64,000 nt of DNA from Poronia punctata (GCA_022579005.1 MU401574.1:1-64000); one strand, 5' to 3'. Shown: positions 10,808 through 24,500, counted from the first letter of the stretch. Notes: a model not told the origin generated them from the letters alone. Numbers and translations: made by a program.

Positions 10808-12416
10808 TCAGCATAGTAACATAGCATATTTGCCAAATTCCTTATCTTGTATCAGTTCCTTCATTTCCTCGTCGTATAAGCTCACGACAAACTCGATCCC
10901 TCCGTGACTCTTCATGGGCAAAATAAAGCTGATTCGGAAGAACATCTCGAAGCCGTCCATCAACGGTCTCATAGCGGCCGGTTGCCCATCATTCTCGAAG
11001 TACTCGCTGCCGAAGCTGATTCCACTCGGGATCATCAACAGCGACGTGATCATCATGTCATTTCCCTCGACCGTCATGAATCGAAGCTTAAGCTGGTTAT
11101 AATCCGGGATGTTCTTGACCAGGGTGTAGGCGTCGAGTACAGAGTCTGGATGGATACGACTGCCGTTTTCACGAATCACACGGGCTACCACGGAGATGGG
11201 GGTCTCCGGCGAGGTGAGCTCCGAAAGGGATAGGAAGGATTGGTTGATGAGGATAACATTGCCCAGGTAGGTTGAGGGTAGCGCTGTAGAAAAGTCTGGT
11301 CGCCCATCGAGTGTCAGTTCAAGGCAGGATGGGGTGTCTGGCTCCGCAACATCCGAGCTTGCTCTGGCTTTGATTCTTGCTCTCATGAGGCCCTGCCAGA
11401 TAAGAGCACTTAGAGCATCATTTCCAGATATCTGACCGCTAGACCCGCCATTTGTCTTGGTGGACCTCAAACATTCACTCTTGAGCTGCGTGAAGCTCTC
11501 GGGTGAGATGTAGAAGATGTGTGAGTTCATCTTGCGCTTCGGAAGCGTCATATTGGGTGCTAGTCCTTTGCTGTTTGACCAGAGTTTGATTAGAATCAGA
11601 TGCATAGCAGGCCCCTTTCCAAAAGCAAGAGCAGATTATCACTAGGGCTTTAAGGTAATGGATGGGATGCTCGCGCGGTACAACTTACTCAACTACCACT
11701 CCATCACTTGTCATTAAAGACGGGTCCAACCCAATTACACGCCACACTGAAGGATCGATCTCCTCGGGGATCCGACCGCTCCCCTCCTTCTTCCAGAGAT
11801 CATCCAACAGGGTCCGGTCGTCACTCCGTGGTGCCAGCATCGAGGCCTTGGCCGATTCGTTCCTAGTCGTCGGTGGCACCGCTTTACAATTATCAGACCA
11901 CGCTTGGAAAAAGGTGGCTGTCGCTGTACCGTCTGACGCGGAATGGAATATGGCCGCGCATAGAACGCACCCGCCGGGGATGAAGTTCGCCTGAGCGACG
12001 ACAACCTCGGCGCCATCGTCAACACTAGGCATAAATGGTGCCCAGAGCAACTCGTCGTCTCGGAACGTGTCAGTGGGGAATCCAAGCTCTGCTAGCTCCT
12101 CATACTCTGGCGATGTGTCTATGACGTTGTACTTGAATTGGTATGGCACTGGTTGTGCTTCATTAGCAGGCGCGTATCGAATCTCAAGTTGACCGGGCCT
12201 CCACCCGGGGGTGTCTTGATGCTGCCAATACACCTTTCCACCGAGCCATGGGAATTGGAGGAATGTTCTGTGTAAGCCCTCGGATAACTGGTTAAAGACT
12301 GCGGAAGTGTCTACCTCCGGTTTGAGAGGGAGATAGAGAGCAAACTTGACGTAATTCCGCGGTGGAATATGATCCAGTGGGCCAAGAGTCGTCGTTTGAA
12401 GTTTTCGCAGCGTCAT
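10808..12416 (-). CDS. BAHD / trichothecene 3-O-acetyltransferase-like acyltransferase
   Basis: Two exons: 12416-11689 and 11570-10808, joined across a 118-bp intron (GTAAGT donor, CAG acceptor, phase 2), giving about 496 residues. Splicing restores VVVDKGLAPNMTLPKRKM. The N-terminal half has the fold signature of the fungal Tri101-like branch (LGPLDHIPPRNYVKFALY, then a PWLGGK motif). The catalytic HxxxD is HSASDG near residue 167. DGRPDF followed by STYLGN in the C-terminal half is also typical. The usual C-terminal DFGWG is degenerate here (SGISFGSEYF). The family transfers acyl groups from acyl-CoA to hydroxyls or amines in the cytosol. In this cluster it may acetylate the polyketide or ester-link a second chain. 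The left cluster edge is probably here. Confidence 0.85.
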
Positions 12417-15400
12417 GATGCTTCAATAGCAGGGTAGGTAGTCCGTTGTCAAGTTACTTTTCTGTAGTGGCCGCTGACGACGGAGGTCACAAGCACGCTG
12501 CTTTTCATATTCATAACTAGGGCAGGTCTTCAGGATAGGCGACTCGGGTCATATGGCGCGCTTGTGAGATTCGGTGTTTGCACAGATGGCCTCCTCCTCC
12601 GCCTCGTCCCCCTACATCTCCACCCCTCCTCTCTAGGTCAATAGAGTCCATTACTATTTAGGAGTCATAGTCCCAAAGGGCATATAGGATTCACAACTCA
12701 GAATTATGTTTCTTGATGATGAGTTTGTTTTGGACGGATTACCCGTTCAGAATGATTTGAACAGATTTGGAAATTCCCCATCGAGTCGAGGCCCAAATGG
12801 ATAATCATAGTGAAGTCTTTCGGGGATAATCATATGCTGTTGATCCCTACAGTGAACCTTTTCATTCCATTGCTTAGAATACGCCAGGTGAGCGTATGTA
12901 TGTCTACGGCACGGAAGTGAGTCTGTTAAGCTCTCAGGTCGTGCGGGATGTGACGTGAGGAGCAGGTTAGTAAGCGAGTGAAACTTACCCATGTCAGGTA
13001 CCCTTGTTGAGCCCATTGCGATAACACAGGAACTGTTATTACTTACCACTATTTAGAGCTACTTAGAGATAAATCTAGTCGCCGGCAAATAATTGTTAGC
13101 TAAGTTCTGACACGAAGGTTCTGTAACAGCATCCATGTTGTACTCTTACGTAATGTGGCATGTGTAGGGAGGTGATCACTGATACTTCTACGGTGAACAC
13201 TACCTTGGATTAGAACTGATCTCTCGATTCGATCCGGGTACGCTTTGAGTTGTTGGTCATAGGCCAATATCCAACTACATGTAGTTCTGCCTCAATTGAA
13301 AACACGGAAGCTGGCGTTGTACTCTGTAACGGACGTCAAAATCCTTGTTTCTTGTCGTGTCACGGCTTTTAGATACGACGAATAAGCATGAAGGCCGATA
13401 CTACCGCGAAGTATTAAGAGCAAGCAAGAACCTGACATCAGGGGACGGGTGCTACAGATCTTCCATCGCCGAGGGTTAATGAATGAGAGCAACGTGTAGA
13501 CCCTCGTGGCTTCCTGCGTGTCACAATCCTGCCCAGACAATGTGAGAGCCTGGAACTCTTCCTTATACAGCAGGTGGATAAAGACGATGTATGTGTGGGA
13601 TGTGGTTGGTTTTAGGGGCATACAAGTAGGCGCCGTAATCAGGGGACCTTTCCGTGTGGCAAGAATAGCGCCCAGGAAGGAGCCAAAACAGGTATTCAAC
13701 ATATGTAGGAAGGTGGGGTTGAAATTATCCGCCGGACAGCGAGATAATTGGCTTACTATAACCGTACCTGCGTGCGCAAGAGGGCACAGACAGAAGTCGT
13801 AACTGACCATTGATACGACTCTTGATTCAGGTGTGGACGATATTAGTCCCCGACGGGTAGGCCCGTCCGGAGGTAGGATAGCCTCCGAGCATGTGTGGAC
13901 AAGCATAATGAGTGAAACTGGATCGTGTAGACTAGTCCGGGTAGATCTTGATTCGAAATCCGACGTCAAGTACTTCAACGATGCCACCCTGTATTCGAGA
14001 TATCTGTCGCTAGGTTAGATGCGTCGTATCCCGAGGATGGATTAGGCCTAGGTAAGCCTCAAATCATCTGCCGCCATATGCATACGCTATTTACACGAAC
14101 TGTAGCCTGGCATCCGAGCATCCATAAAGCCATTGATGCAAGCTTATCAAGGCGTCTATTAGTATAGATGTGGTGGACGCTGAGCGCGGCCGCCCCCCTA
14201 GAAGACCCCTGGCTTCTGAGCGGAATACCCGCGCCAGTAGGCGTACCCTACTTTGTGAGAGCAATCCTGTCATCACTGCAGAATCGGCAACGGGATAATG
14301 TAAGTAAGAGCATCAATGCGTAATCGAACAGCAAGGAGAAGAAGATGCGTCGGCACCGAGGTGTCGAGCTGTCTACCTTTGGTAGCGCGACCCTCTGAGG
14401 ATAGCCCAGAGGGGCGATCGATCTGCTCGTAACCAAGATCTTTGCCCTCTCCAAAGCTTTATGACGTCGTCAGGTCGTCTACTAGCTGTACCGCTTCCCA
14501 TCCCCTCTACCATGGTACGGTGCTATCTGGTCGACACGGCGTGGATGACCCGAGAAATTGGACCGCGTAACGTGGGGCGAAGAAAACGTGTTGGAGTGTC
14601 TCGAACAGCGGCTTTCTTCTATGGAGGCCCCCTGCCGGACAGCGCTGCGCGGATATACAAGTAGAGGTGTTGCCTTTTGTGCAGGATCACGGAAAGATCG
14701 GCCGACGCTGATTATCCCTGGTATTGCGTGCTAGTCAAGTAGGGTCTATGGTTAGGCGATTCTATTTACTCGTAATTGTAGGGTTGTCTGGGGGAGCACC
14801 CAGACCCACATTTGAAGTACCCAATCAAATAGCTTAAAGATAACCTACACGGCGCCAATCTGCTTTATACGCTACACAGTATACAACGCTCTAACCTAGA
14901 TTTACGTGTGTAAGTCCCTTATGAAAAAAAGACCATATAGCATCAAAACAAGAAGAGAAAAAAAAAAAAAGAAAAAAAAAACATGCTAGTTATAGTAATA
15001 AGCCCTATTATATAGTGAGTACCTTAAGGACATGCGATATGTGGTTCTGTTGTAAATATTCAGACTTGGAAAAGATGGCCCTAGCACAGTGCAATACGGA
15101 TTATGGTTGTCCCTCTAACAGTTTGATTTGATTAACCTGAACCTCAGGACCAGCCAGGATGCCAGGGGCCAGGGTCCAATGTCCCGCTAAGATCTCACCA
15201 CCTGCGGACAAGACCTAGGACCAGCCAGGACCGAGAGACCCGGGCACGCGGTGGACTAAATTAACAGGCGCGAACCCCTTCAATTGCAACTTGGAAGGTC
15301 TATGAAACAGGGGGATGGGCGTGCTCGTTATACCAAGGCATCTCTACTGATTCTGAGGTTGCAGTCGTAATAACCTTAAGCAAACCTAAATACTTGCCGG

Positions 15401-16075
15401 CGTATTTCTTACCTAATGTACGTAGTAACCCTTAGCCCGTCTTACGCATAACTTGATTGGCTAAAAGACATTAACTAACAACAATGTATGTAGGTACCTC
15501 CAGTTGCCAAGTGATTTCCAGTAGGGCTAGAGATCCACAAATATCGGAGTGGGTCCACTTCTCACGACCCACTAGAGCACCCAAGCATGTCAAAATTTGT
15601 TGCAGCTGCACGCCCCACTTACTACTTATAATCCCCGCCCTTGGCCTCCCCCCGCGCAAGGATTACACGAACTTATCAAAACATCCATTATCTGGATAGG
15701 CGGTTATCTATTCTTGGGTAATCTTTGGCAGTCCAGAATCAACTCATCTTCCACTACCCATTGCATTGCGTATAGGGCTTACGGCCCCGACATCGACGGA
15801 CCCTGAGCCGCGACTCCTTCAGCTTACCGTTAGATACAGCGAGCAGAGTATATGTGAACAGGAGGAATCCCGGAATCGCGCCCGTGTTCGGTGGGTACGC
15901 GTACAAAAGCCTGGGCACCCCCCGTTCCCATCTTATTAACTTAGTTTAGCCCTAGCTTTCTTTATCTAGCTAGTGTTAACATAGTTTAATTTTTAGTTCT
16001 TGGTAGTGTCAAACAGACTAGACTTAGTTCGACGAAGGGTCCATCCGGGGTTTTTTGATCTGCTCACCGCGAGAT
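12417..16075. other. 3.6 kb gene-poor stretch inside the cluster
   Basis: No complete gene is supported. The longest frame is 13292-13987 (-), 231 codons, with hydrophobic patches but no motif and no partner exons I could join. A minus-strand segment at 14270-14460 reads partly like a membrane helix (DALTYIIPLPILQ) but is broken by stops, perhaps a decayed membrane-protein gene. A poly-A-rich tract lies at 14939-14984. Composition is balanced, so this is not RIP-type decay. Confidence 0.4.
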
Positions 16076-17795
16076 ATGTTCGGCACCTTCAAGTTCAACG
16101 AAAAGACGAGGCTGTCGGACAACATCGACGGCATAGACTCCCGAAGCTATATACGCACTGTGCGTGCAAATGATTAGCCCTCCGCTTTTCTTTCCTCCCT
16201 TTGTTCCCTCAGCTGATTTCGTCGTCGCCTTGGCTTGCAGGCATGTGACTTCTGTCGGTTGAAGAAAGTAAGCACAACGCATCACCGGATATTCTGCCCC
16301 TTTCGGCGACGTGTATCTATCTAACCGCCGCGTCTCCGTAAAGCTACGGTGTGATGGGGAGAGGAAGAGTTGTGAAAGATGCCTGGCAACTTCCACACCA
16401 TGCACATATACCCTCAGTTCCGGCCCTGGGAGAAGCAAGAAGCGTGTTCGCCGGCACCTCTTTTCCGATGCTGCCATAGGATGTTTTCCGGTGGAAACCG
16501 AGCGGGCCGATGATGACAACACGGCGCGCCAACGGAGCGCCGGCGTGAACCAAGAGTCCGCCCGGGCTCCAACAACAAGGCCAAGCGACACATCAAAAAA
16601 AGATCGCACAGTTGCCCCGATATCGCCGGAAAGCAGTGGCCCTCCAGCCACGTCTACGGCCGACTCGGTATGGCCCGAATCCGGAACCGATTTGAGCGGC
16701 ATGCTAGCATTCGCGGACGAGGGTGACTTTCTTGCTCTTGGCGACAACTCGGATCTGAGCGAAGGTAAGCCAAATATCGCAAGATATGAAAATAGAAAGA
16801 AAAAGAAACAGAAAAGAACGGAGAATTTAGTGTACTTCATCGGCCAAGACGAATACCTTTTCATCATACTCACATTTTATAGAATCCTTCTTATCCGGCC
16901 ACGATCCACGCGCGTGGGATCCGTTTCTAGCTCGGGACTATCTTCCCGGTCTACCACGCGGGGCGCGTACTCGTCTGGGAGATGAGCCAAGAGAAAACGG
17001 AGACGGCTCCGGGTTAAGTATAAACAGAATGCTCACAGTCAGCCTCCAGCTCCCGCTTCCGACGCTGGCCGTTCACTAACGAGGATGCTGCAGATTGAAG
17101 AGTCCAAGTCTGGGAAATTAGCAAGTGGGCCTGGGCCCTGGGACCACGGCAGGTCTGATTCAATGGCCGGGTCCCTGCCGTCGTCGGCCACGTGTGGGTG
17201 TCTTTCCAATGTTGCTCAATTATTTGAAACGATCGTTTCACGGACGGCTAGCTACGCTGAGCAGTCGATCGACATGTTGATGATCGACCTAGACGATGGC
17301 GTCTCAGGGTGTAAAAAGGTCTTGGTTTGCGGCGAGTGCACCGCTTGCTCCGACAACCCAACCCTTCTGGCAACTGTCGGATCTCACCTGGTTGGACTAT
17401 GGGACGGCATCACTAGCAGGATAGTAGCGTGTCAGCGCCAGTCACGGGCCAGTACTGGTTCGCAGAACTCCCCCGAGCCGCAGGACGAGACAGAAGTATC
17501 CTCGGCTCAGACGTTTCGATACGGGCGCTATGCCGTCCAATCGGCCGAGATGAAATGCCATCTGCTCAATAATCTGATCCAGCTCCATTTCGACCACATC
17601 AACGAGTTGCTGAGCTATATGAAGATCGCCGTGCGCCAAAACCCGAGCGCAGTTGAGATTGTGGAACGGGCGGCTGCAAAGGCTACGCGGATCGGCTTGG
17701 AAATGAGACGTGAGGTGGGCGGGCCACGGTCGGACGATAAGTTCATCCGCAAGGAGTCCATCAGTACGAGGGACTATACGACGCATTCTCGGTAG
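16076..17795 (+). CDS. Zn2Cys6 transcription factor, AflR-like cluster regulator
   Basis: Five exons by splice and phase: 16076-16159, 16241-16267, 16344-16764, 16883-17037 and 17094-17795, giving about 462 residues. Two introns split the DNA-binding domain, which after splicing reads ACDFCRLKK, LRCDGERKSCERC and LATSTPCTYT: the six cysteines of a Zn2Cys6 cluster, followed by a basic SKKRVRRH stretch. The C-terminal half has the Cys-rich helical pattern (CGCLSNVAQLFETIV, then CKKVLVCGECTAC) seen in AflR-type regulators of secondary-metabolite clusters. The fourth intron (56 bp, GTCAGC donor) is the least certain. Such proteins act in the nucleus on CGG-containing sites, and this one probably activates the surrounding cluster. 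Confidence 0.88.
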
Positions 17796-18511
17796 AATAT
17801 TATATGTGTAAATAGAAAGTAGCTATCTTCTTAGAATGGTCTGCCAGGAAAACATCACAGTGTATACCTATATTTCAGGGTCGAAAGGTTTCTCATTCTG
17901 GTGGGAAAAGGGGGACAAGTGCCATATTTATTATTATCCCACACTCCATGGCTTCATATGAAGTATCTGTAACTTTAACCCGTACATGTAGATAGGATGT
18001 CCTATTAAATCATTTGAGATCATCACCAGCGCCGAATGACCAGCTACCGGATGGAGCACTATTTTGAACGCAAAGTGGCAGCCGGTGGACATAAAATGTA
18101 CTTGTGAGATTGCAGGTCTAAAAAACACTTTAGTTCCAACGTTATCCTTGTGCCTGATGTTTGGTTATACCCGATTTCCCGGAGATAAAACAATTCCAGC
18201 AAATGTTGCAAATCTGTCAAATTAAAAGGAAAGACCTAGTAGATTTTGCTTGTAATAGAGGAAGTTGCCACATAAGATAAGGTGCAAAGAAATTCCAGAC
18301 AGACGCCTGCCCGTTTGAAATGCAGCTTGAAGAAAAAAAAGGAAGGTACGATACATATTACCCACGTTCATGACACGTCGCCAAAGTAAATTTGAATGAT
18401 GCAGCAGCCACGAACCACCTTTCGCCAACAGAGTGCCCGCGAACAAGAATTGCTCACAGATGTAATTTATATTTCCCCACACAACGAACCGAACTTAGGC
18501 TCTGGTCCAAT
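17796..18511. other. intergenic, convergent 3' ends of regulator and PKS A
   Basis: A/T-rich non-coding sequence between two convergent genes. It probably contains both 3' UTRs. Small frames here have no support. Confidence 0.5.
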
Positions 18512-21500
18512 TTAGTCCCCATTGATTCCGTTTTCCCGTGCCGCCGGCACCAACGAACTTCTCGACGCGATCACGTGAGAGAGGTGGGAGAGGGTGCTGG
18601 GGCTTAGGATCTCGAATACGGATATATCGCTCTTCAGCTGACGGAAGACTTGGTTGCGTATCTCTACCGCCTTGAAGGAGTCGACTGTGTGGATGCATGT
18701 CAATCATCACGCTTGGATACGATGTGGTTATGGGGTGGGGAAGAATAAGAATGAAATAGCACAGGGGGGAATAGGATGAAACAGTCGGTGCTTACCTCCC
18801 ATATCGTACAAGGGACGCTCGGGATTGATGTCCGTGGTCTCTACACCCAGACCGGGGGCCAGCAGGCGTTTCATCGCATCCTGTACGACCAGTGCAGCCT
18901 CGGCGAGCGACGCTGCCGCCTGCAACAGACCACCCACGTTCGGACCAGCGGCGGTCTCCCCATCGCCGTGCTCCAATCCTTCTTCTGCGTTCTGTGCCAC
19001 GCGGTGGTGGAACTTGGCGTCCCGCGCCCACTGGTCGACGACGGGGCCCTCGCGACGCAGCGCGTCGTTGATGCCAAAGACGAACTGGGGCGGCACCACG
19101 GCACCGTCGGCCGTCATCCCGCGCAGGGCTGCGGCGATGCCGACGTCGAGTTCCTCTAAATCTGTGCTGACGGCCGCCATGTGCGAGAAGCGATCGAGGT
19201 AGTCGCCCATGTCGGTCCCGGCAATAGTGTGATCTGAGTCCGAGACGAGCCCGGCGTTGATGCTGACCGCTGCCAGGCCGAGCGATCGCCGGTGATGCGC
19301 GAGGGCGTCCATGTACGTATTACCGGCGGCGTAGTTGGCCTGCGAGACGTTACCAATGACGGCGACGACGGACGAGAGCATGACGAAGAAGTCGACGTCG
19401 GGTGGCACCGCTACGTGTAAGTTCCACGTCCCGCGGACCTTTGGCTCGAAAGCCGTTGTCCACTGGGAGTGGCTCATGCGCGCGAACAGACTATCCTGGT
19501 GAGGATGTTAGAAAAATTGGGGGGATTGCAAATCTCCTACGTGGAAGCGTCTCCGGATAACGAGGGTGTCTGTAAACCTACCTGGAGGACCATGGCGCAT
19601 TGGATCACGCCTTTGATCTTTCTGCCTTGCTTCGAAACCGTCTCTACTGCCCTTTTCACGTCCGGCAGCGAAGTCACGTCGCACTTTAGTATTTCGACTT
19701 GGCAGCCGCGGTCACGCAGTTTCTGGAGCTGATCACCGAGGCGGCTGTGACCCGACCGTGACAGGAATACCAGATGCATGGCTCCGCTAGCGACCATGAG
19801 ATTGGCAATCCGGAGTCCGAGCGATCCGAGACCACCGGCAAGTAGGTAGGCCGCTTCGGCATCGAGCACAAGAGGTGGGGGCTTCGAGGGCATCAGAGGT
19901 ATCGTAGCGGATCCGTCGAACTGAACGGTCACGATCCCGCCGTTATCTGCTTTCCTTGACCATTCCAAGGCCGTCGGCATGTCCGTGACGGAGAAGTCCG
20001 ACCTCGGTTGAATTGTTATATCTGCCACTTTCTCAATGACCTCGGAGATGTCACCGAGGAGCCTCGATACAAGCTTTGGTTTCTGAGACAGGATTCGAGT
20101 TGTATGGACAGTGTGGAAACTGGTGTTCGCAAGCCCTGAAATGGATGCAACTGGGGTTGGGGTAGAGTTGTTCACGACGGAAGCGATGCGACCAAATGGT
20201 GCCAGACATTTCCCGAGTACATCCAGGTGCAGCGAGCCGGCAGGGGAATATACCACCGCAGCGTCGAGTCCGTGGCCGTCCGTCTGGCGTAATAGGTACG
20301 GCAAGAGCGAGTCACTCGATTCGTCCAGGATGGACGCCTCGTCGATATTGAATCTTCTGACGAGATCCGTCTTTTCCTCCCGAGTCCGCACCGTCGTGAA
20401 AATCCTGGCGCCGAAATGGAGGGACAGACGCAGAAGAGCCTGTCCAAAGCTTGTAGCGCCGTTTTGAAAGAACACGATTTCGCCCTGTTCAATATGTAGA
20501 ATGTCCCGCAAAACATAAAGTGCCATAACCAAAAGCCAGATGGTGATGGCCGAGGCTTCTGCTGGCATGGAACTGGGCAGTTTCATAGTCAACGAACTGT
20601 GTGCCCGCACATGGGTCTTGCGCTGCGAGTTCCCATATGCGACTACTTGATCACCGCGGGAGAAGCCAACGACAGACACACCACATCTAGTGACCGTGCC
20701 AGTAATGTAACTCCCCATCGACCGATCTACCGCAGGCTGGTCAGCATCCATCGACATCTCGGCGACAGCAATTTCGATCTCTTGAGAATCCAGTGTCTGG
20801 TCCAGCTCGAGTTCCCGCTTCCAAACCAAACCATCCAGGTTGCTGGACGACTCGGACATGCGTATTCTGCCAACTTCATCGAGGCGGTCAAATATGGGTG
20901 GCGCTGTCTCCATAGTACGCGCAATATCCTCGTCCATCGATGGATAGTCAACAACCCGGGGCACGAGAAGGTGACCGTCGACCTCTGCGAACTCCAGATC
21001 GGCGTTTTCATCGCTACTGTCTAGAGAGGAGAGAAGGACATCAATGACCAGTGCGGCCGTGTCTTCTCCCGTCACACTCGACGTCGGCGCGATGTCGAGA
21101 TGGGTAATCTTGATCTGGGGATATTCATTTCGCAGGACCCGGAGAAGACCAGGCATCGCACCTGCATCGACCGTACATGCCGAGGACTCTAGCGCGTGAC
21201 ATCCTTGGCTGATCCAGAGCAATTGCGCAGCAGACGAGACGAGATATTGGAATTGCTCTAACTCCTCGGGATTCCATTTGCTCAGGAGTGAGCCATCGAG
21301 TCCGAGGAGAGACACAACGCATTTGCCCTCTATATCCGAAACCTCTCTAAGTGTGGTTCTGCGGACAACGGCCCCAAGTTGACCGAGTTGATTCGTGAGC
21401 ACTCCCTCCAGTGCGACAATGTCGATGCCGCTAGGAGGCTCTTCGGGCATCAGTAGGTAGACTTCCGAGGGAGGTTGCACAATGTTGGTTGCCGGAGATG

Positions 21501-24500
21501 AGACGACAGTGAGGATCTCATCACGTAGGTCTATCTGGTGCGCGTTCATATCCTGCGACCCCATGTTATGTACAGGGATGCTGTCCACCTGCACTCTCTC
21601 CCATACCTTGCTACGCAAGCTCAAAAGCCGACTACGCGGGTGTATCATGGGTCTCCAAAGGGCGGACTGGGAAAAGAATGGGTCCTGGCCGCGTGATTCC
21701 GAGCCGGCAATGATTAGGTCAAAGTGCTGACTGTCAAAGGCCGCCTCGCTTCCCTCTTTCCCAGGATTCCACTTGTGGTAATGAATGGGAGTCCGAGAGT
21801 TTGCCAACTGCGTCTTCCAGAATCGAAGCTCGACGTCGCTTAAATCTGTAAGCGTACATTGCGAGAAGCCCCTGTAGGGTTGTTTCTCTTCCAGGAAGGA
21901 CTTCAGGTGGCGAGCCGTCCTTTTGCGTAAGGAGCTACCAACAACAAGGACGCGCAAGTTTGGGGTTCGATGGCACTCCATCTCCAGCCAGTCTCTCAGA
22001 TCCCTCAGACTTGGTATGCTGATCCGGCTGTGAGACTTTGCATCGATTCTGTTGAGAAGAAAGTCTGGATCGATGTTCCAAGAAAGAACCGCACTCCTTT
22101 TCGCCACAGCAGCCTCCGCCGATCGAGCCGCCTGAGTTGAGGAGACGGAAGCACCACCAGCTGTTACCTGCTTCATCTCAAGCCCTTGGAGGATGATTTT
22201 TGGTTCGCTCCACGATTCGTCCGAAACTACCAAGTCTGCAAGTCGTCTGCCGTCCTCGGTGGTCTGGCCAGTGGCGTAACCGGAAAAGACGGCCCCGGTC
22301 ATGTTTGGAAGTCGTGAGGAAACGAACAGCTTCGCAAGACGGTAGGGAACGGCCGCCTCGGTCATGGTCACACTATCCGCCACGGCAACCACGATCAGAT
22401 GGAAGATGGCGTCCAGTGTGGCGGGGTGGATGAGATGGGGATACTCGAACTCGTGGGGCATCACCGACTTTGTGTCAGGAATGGTCTAAGAAAGGTGGTT
22501 AGTCACGGAACATCGATTTCACCAGAAGTCTTCAAACATACGATAGTCCCAAAGCAAGTCTGTGGTTTCGAAGACACATATAAGGACTGGAGGTTCTGGA
22601 ATGTCGGGCCGTACTCCATTCCGATTGCGTGGAGCTGACTATACAGCTTTGTAACGTCGACGGACGTTGACGATATCTTCTTGGTCGCCTCATACTCTTC
22701 GATATGAGCTCTCCAGTCCTCGGGCGCGAGGTCCTGGATAGCGGAAGGGTCCTTTTCAAGGATGATGCGGAACTGACCGAAACAGTGCTTTATCCAGGGG
22801 AGTTCGCCGGTCCTCGAGTACACGGCGAAAGAGTGGTGGCTACGGAGAGGGGGGTCTGGTGCTTGGATGCTTAATATCGTCTCTGCTGCCCCCTCGTCCG
22901 GGATCACTAGGCCTCTTTCAAAATGCACGTCAACAAACTCGACACCCTTGATATTGGCCGACTCTGGAACGAGCTTGGGCGCAGCTTCGAGAACCATTAT
23001 CAACATTCCGGCCCCAGGATATAGCGTTGTTCCTGTGATCTTATGGTCCACCATCCATGGGTTTTCGCTCAGTCGCAAGAAGTTCCGCCATTGGGGTTCG
23101 AACGAGTTCTGACTTTCGACCGCCATGCCTAGCAGGTCGGTGCGTCGAGCACTGCGCAGTCGCTGATCTTTAGTTCCCGGGGTTTCATGCCAGTACCGTC
23201 GTTCGTGGTTCCATGGATATGCGGGGAGATCGCTTAAGCTCCTCAACGTCACCTTGATTTCCAGCTCTCGATTAACCCTGGAGAGGTCTAGTCTGTTTCC
23301 GAGTGCCCACAAAACGCCTGCAGCGTGCAGAGAAGACGTCTCGGCATCTGTCCCGCGTGCCAGCATTGAGGTATACGGCAGCTCAGTTGACAACTTGGCC
23401 TTGACCGAATCCATAATCTGAGCCAAGGGTGCTTTGAGGGCAGAATGGGGCCCGACCTCGACCACGCTATTCCATTTGATCTGTACCGACTTCCGGCCAG
23501 ATCCATATGTGAAGAGCTTTCTGGCTGCTTGCGAGAACCGCACTGGCTGGCACATATTCTTGATCCAGTAGGACTTGTCTATCTCCTCATGGGAGATCAG
23601 ATCGCCCGTGACGGAGGAGAACATTTGGGTCTGTGTGGTCTTTGGATCAGCCACACCAGCCATCTTCATGGCTTTGAGGCAACTGTCCGCTACGATTCTC
23701 ATATGAGGAGAGTGGTAAGCAGTTTGGACGCGGAGTTTGCGCGCGAACTTGCCGTCTTGGGAGATGACCCTTTCGAGCTCGTCGACACGGTCAGCATCGC
23801 CCGAGAGAGTGACGCTTCGAGGACTATTTATACACGCCACTACAACACTTTCCGGGGGTACTGTGGTTAGGTATTCCTGCGCCTCGTCTTCGGATATACC
23901 CGCCGCCATCATGGCACCTGGCTGTGCGCGCTTGGAAACTTGCCCAGAGTATACACCACGAAGATAGGCGACTTTCATAGCGTCTTCGTGTGTGATAATA
24001 CCGGCAGAGTAGGCGGCCGCTATTCAGATAACCGTCAGCTTTCATTGTATTTTGGCATGTGCTCTATCGGGGAACTTGCCGATTTCTCCACTTGAATGGC
24101 CAACAACAGCTTTGGGGCTGACCCCCCAGTGCCGGAATATGTCTGTGAGACCAACTTGTACGGCCGTACAGATGGGCTGGCTGTATTCAGAAGAATCCAT
24201 ACTGCTACTCGTCGTGTCCCTCAACTCTTCGCAGAGGTCAAATGGGCAATCCAAGGCGTCCAAGCACGCCTGACTCCTGGCTATGCTAGCAGCAAAAATA
24301 GGATGAGACAGTAGCTCCTTTCCCATTCCAGCCCATTGTGCGCCTTGGCCAGTGTACACCATCGCTATTCCGTATTCCCTCGAAGGCCGTTTAAATCGAG
24401 GAGTCCCGCCACCCAACTGTCGACTAAGTTCATCAAGTGAACCGGCAATGGCGAAAGATCTGTGGTCGAAATTTGACCGCCGGGCGGCCATCGTGTATGC

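Noticed and set aside
13292..13987. 231-codon minus-strand frame as a gene
   Set aside because: No domain, no signal peptide and no adjoining exon; composition and residue use look random. Left only as part of the gene-poor region.
14270..14460. PTH11/rhodopsin-like membrane protein relic
   Set aside because: Only one helix-like phrase (DALTYIIPLPILQ) fits, it ends in stops, and the neighbouring frames do not continue the family pattern.
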